Origin: JBDKTK01 sp039680225
GTDB taxonomy: Bacteria; Desulfobacterota; Syntrophia; Syntrophales; UBA4778
NCBI GenBank assembly: GCA_039680225.1
Contig: JBDKTK010000227.1
Coordinates: 1-15,198 of the forward strand
Direction of reading: 5' to 3'
DNA: 15,198 bases
Shown: in pieces, positions 14,393 to 15,198 of the stretch
Layout of the letters: each line of letters opens with the position of its first letter
Numbering within the stretch: position 1 is the stretch's first letter
The notes under the pieces: generated by a model
What the model was told of the DNA's origin: nothing
The model's database searches: none
What the model saw: only the letters and a program-made list of their open reading frames with translations
Made by a program: the position numbers and the translations under genes

Positions 14393-15160
14393 TTATTTCT
14401 TCTCCCCTGCCGTTGCGGAGCGCCATTTCTTCATCCCGCCGGAGAGCCTGCCCACGTCGCGGAACCCTTTTCTCTCGAGGTATGACGCGGCGAAGAGCGA
14501 GCGCGAGCCGTCTTCATCCGCCACGATGATGCGCCTGTTGTTCGGCAGCTCGTTATAGCGGTCGTGCAGCTGGTCCAATGGTATGTTGAGCGCGCCTGCG
14601 ATGTGCCCGCCCTGGAACTTCTGCTCGGGGCGGATGTCGACGAGCAGGATATTTTCCGAAGCCATCACTCTCTCCAGGGCCTGCGGCCGCAGCGCCGGGA
14701 TGGGGAGCCTCGGTATGTGGTCCGGCGAGACTGTCTGGAACCCGGCCCTTTTCCAGGCCTCCAGCCCGCCTTCCAGCAATGAGACATTCTGTCCTGCCAG
14801 CGCCTGCTGCACCGCCTGGCAATCGGCGGCATCGCCCGCGCGGTCGCCGTAGACGATAATCCTTTCCGGCTTTTTCGCAATCACTGCGGGGGCCTTCGCG
14901 GCCAGTTCCCGGCAGGGTATGCAGACCGAGCCCGGTATCTGGTGGTCTCGGCACTCAAGAATGCTCATTATATTTATCAGCACGACATTCTTGTTCCCGA
15001 TCAGCTGTTGGAGGTCATGCGGGGAAATCCTGACCGGCGCCTGGGCGGCTGCCTGCGAAGCGAGCACAAAACACAGGATGGAGATGATGACTAAAATCCC
15101 CCTGTGTCCCCCTTTAAAAAAGGGGCATTTGAATTCTATTTTGAGAAGGTTCCTTTTCAT
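14393..15160 (-). CDS. Exported tandem rhodanese-domain protein without catalytic cysteines
   Basis: The 255-residue protein has a signal-like segment (residues 21-40, ending ASQAAAQ) and two rhodanese folds, about 44-144 and 154-250. Domain features include INIMSILECRDHQIPGSVCIP and, in the second, LLVDIRPEQKFQGGHIAGALNIPLDQL and GGMKKW. The catalytic loop, normally holding cysteine, reads VYGDRAGDAAD in the first (Gly105 in the expected place) and VADEDGSRS in the second (Asp215). Sulfurtransferase activity is therefore unlikely, and a binding or structural role for the cytochrome encoded next is inferred. The n-region before the hydrophobic core is unusually long because a palindromic repeat is read in frame (residues 8-22). 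AGGAA abuts the ATG, giving a poor ribosome site, so the start is less certain than the frame. Confidence 0.88.
   Translation of the reverse strand: MKRNLLKIEFKCPFFKGGHRGILVIISILCFVLASQAAAQAPVRISPHDLQQLIGNKNVVLINIMSILECRDHQIPGSVCIPCRELAAKAPAVIAKKPERIIVYGDRAGDAADCQAVQQALAGQNVSLLEGGLEAWKRAGFQTVSPDHIPRLPIPALRPQALERVMASENILLVDIRPEQKFQGGHIAGALNIPLDQLHDRYNELPNNRRIIVADEDGSRSLFAASYLERKGFRDVGRLSGGMKKWRSATAGEKK
15093..15130. repeat. Palindromic repeat read in frame in the rhodanese signal peptide
   Basis: CCCCTTT (15109-15115) and AAAGGGG (15119-15125) pair around an AAA loop, next to a second C-run (AATCCCCCTGTG). The minus-strand reading gives the peptide CPFFKGGHRGI, similar to PPFxKGGQGGF-type peptides that such dispersed repeats create in other environmental bacteria. 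It appears to have expanded the signal-peptide n-region. Confidence 0.6.
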
Positions 15161-15171
15161 TTCCTGAAACC

Positions 15172-15196
15172 GCTCGTCGAGCTTGTCGAAACGAGC
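15172..15196. repeat. Palindromic repeat at window end
   Basis: GCTCGT (15172-15177) pairs with ACGAGC (15191-15196), with inner CGA/TCG pairing around GCTTG. The core, TTTCGACAAGCTCG on the minus strand, resembles widely dispersed GCTTGTCGAA-type intergenic repeats. It lies directly upstream of the rhodanese gene and may continue beyond the window. Confidence 0.55.
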
Positions 15197-15198
15197 AT

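Noticed and set aside
13667..14485. Plus-strand 272-codon frame opposite the cytochrome gene
   Set aside because: Antisense shadow of a gene with nine CxxCH motifs; it has no domain of its own.

Overview
The window (about 15.2 kb, G+C-rich) looks like a chromosomal segment of an anaerobic, respiring Gram-negative bacterium, most likely of the Desulfobacterota / former Deltaproteobacteria (Geobacter- or Syntrophus-like). This is inferred from gene content: a nine-haem cytochrome b/c quinol oxidase resembling CbcL, a PEP-CTERM secreted protein behind a sigma-54 promoter, a tripartite RND pump, lipoproteins and dispersed palindromic repeats. No rRNA, tRNA or CRISPR array was seen.

Layout. (1) 1-442: C-terminal ATPase domain of a sensor histidine kinase cut by the window edge. 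(2) 640-6608: a three-gene RND efflux operon (membrane fusion lipoprotein, HAE1-type pump, outer-membrane factor) with a candidate promoter at 575-604 and a strong terminator at 6635-6667. The pump has lost the conserved proton-relay lysine of TM10 (Gln in its place, with an Arg five residues on), which is the most notable protein-level oddity. (3) 6806-8260: a PBP4/DacB-type D-Ala-D-Ala carboxypeptidase with a TTG start. (4) 8307-8513: a short zinc-ribbon-like frame with a very good Shine-Dalgarno but a TGA exactly where the first zinc cysteine is expected. (5) 8555-9487: a YihG-like membrane acyltransferase, ending in a bidirectional terminator shared with a convergent PEP-CTERM gene (9606-10160, minus).

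(6) 10161-10734 is a complex intergenic region. It holds a sigma-54 promoter with flanking inverted repeats, a cruciform-like palindrome cluster, a second 28-bp copy of the acyltransferase terminator sequence, and directly after it a short structured segment that looks like a degenerate group II intron. (7) 10735-11790 (minus): periplasmic type II L-asparaginase. (8) 11921-12494 (plus): a small basic protein overlapping a minimal nucleotidyltransferase, a candidate toxin-antitoxin-like pair. (9) 12524-15160 (minus): an operon of a tandem rhodanese-like protein lacking catalytic cysteines and the nine-haem b/c cytochrome. Palindromic repeats sit at the 5' end of the rhodanese gene, one of them read in frame as part of its signal peptide.

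Functionally the window combines envelope work (efflux, peptidoglycan trimming, phospholipid acylation), extracytoplasmic protein sorting and respiratory electron transfer. No single large new system is evident; the most interesting signals are local.
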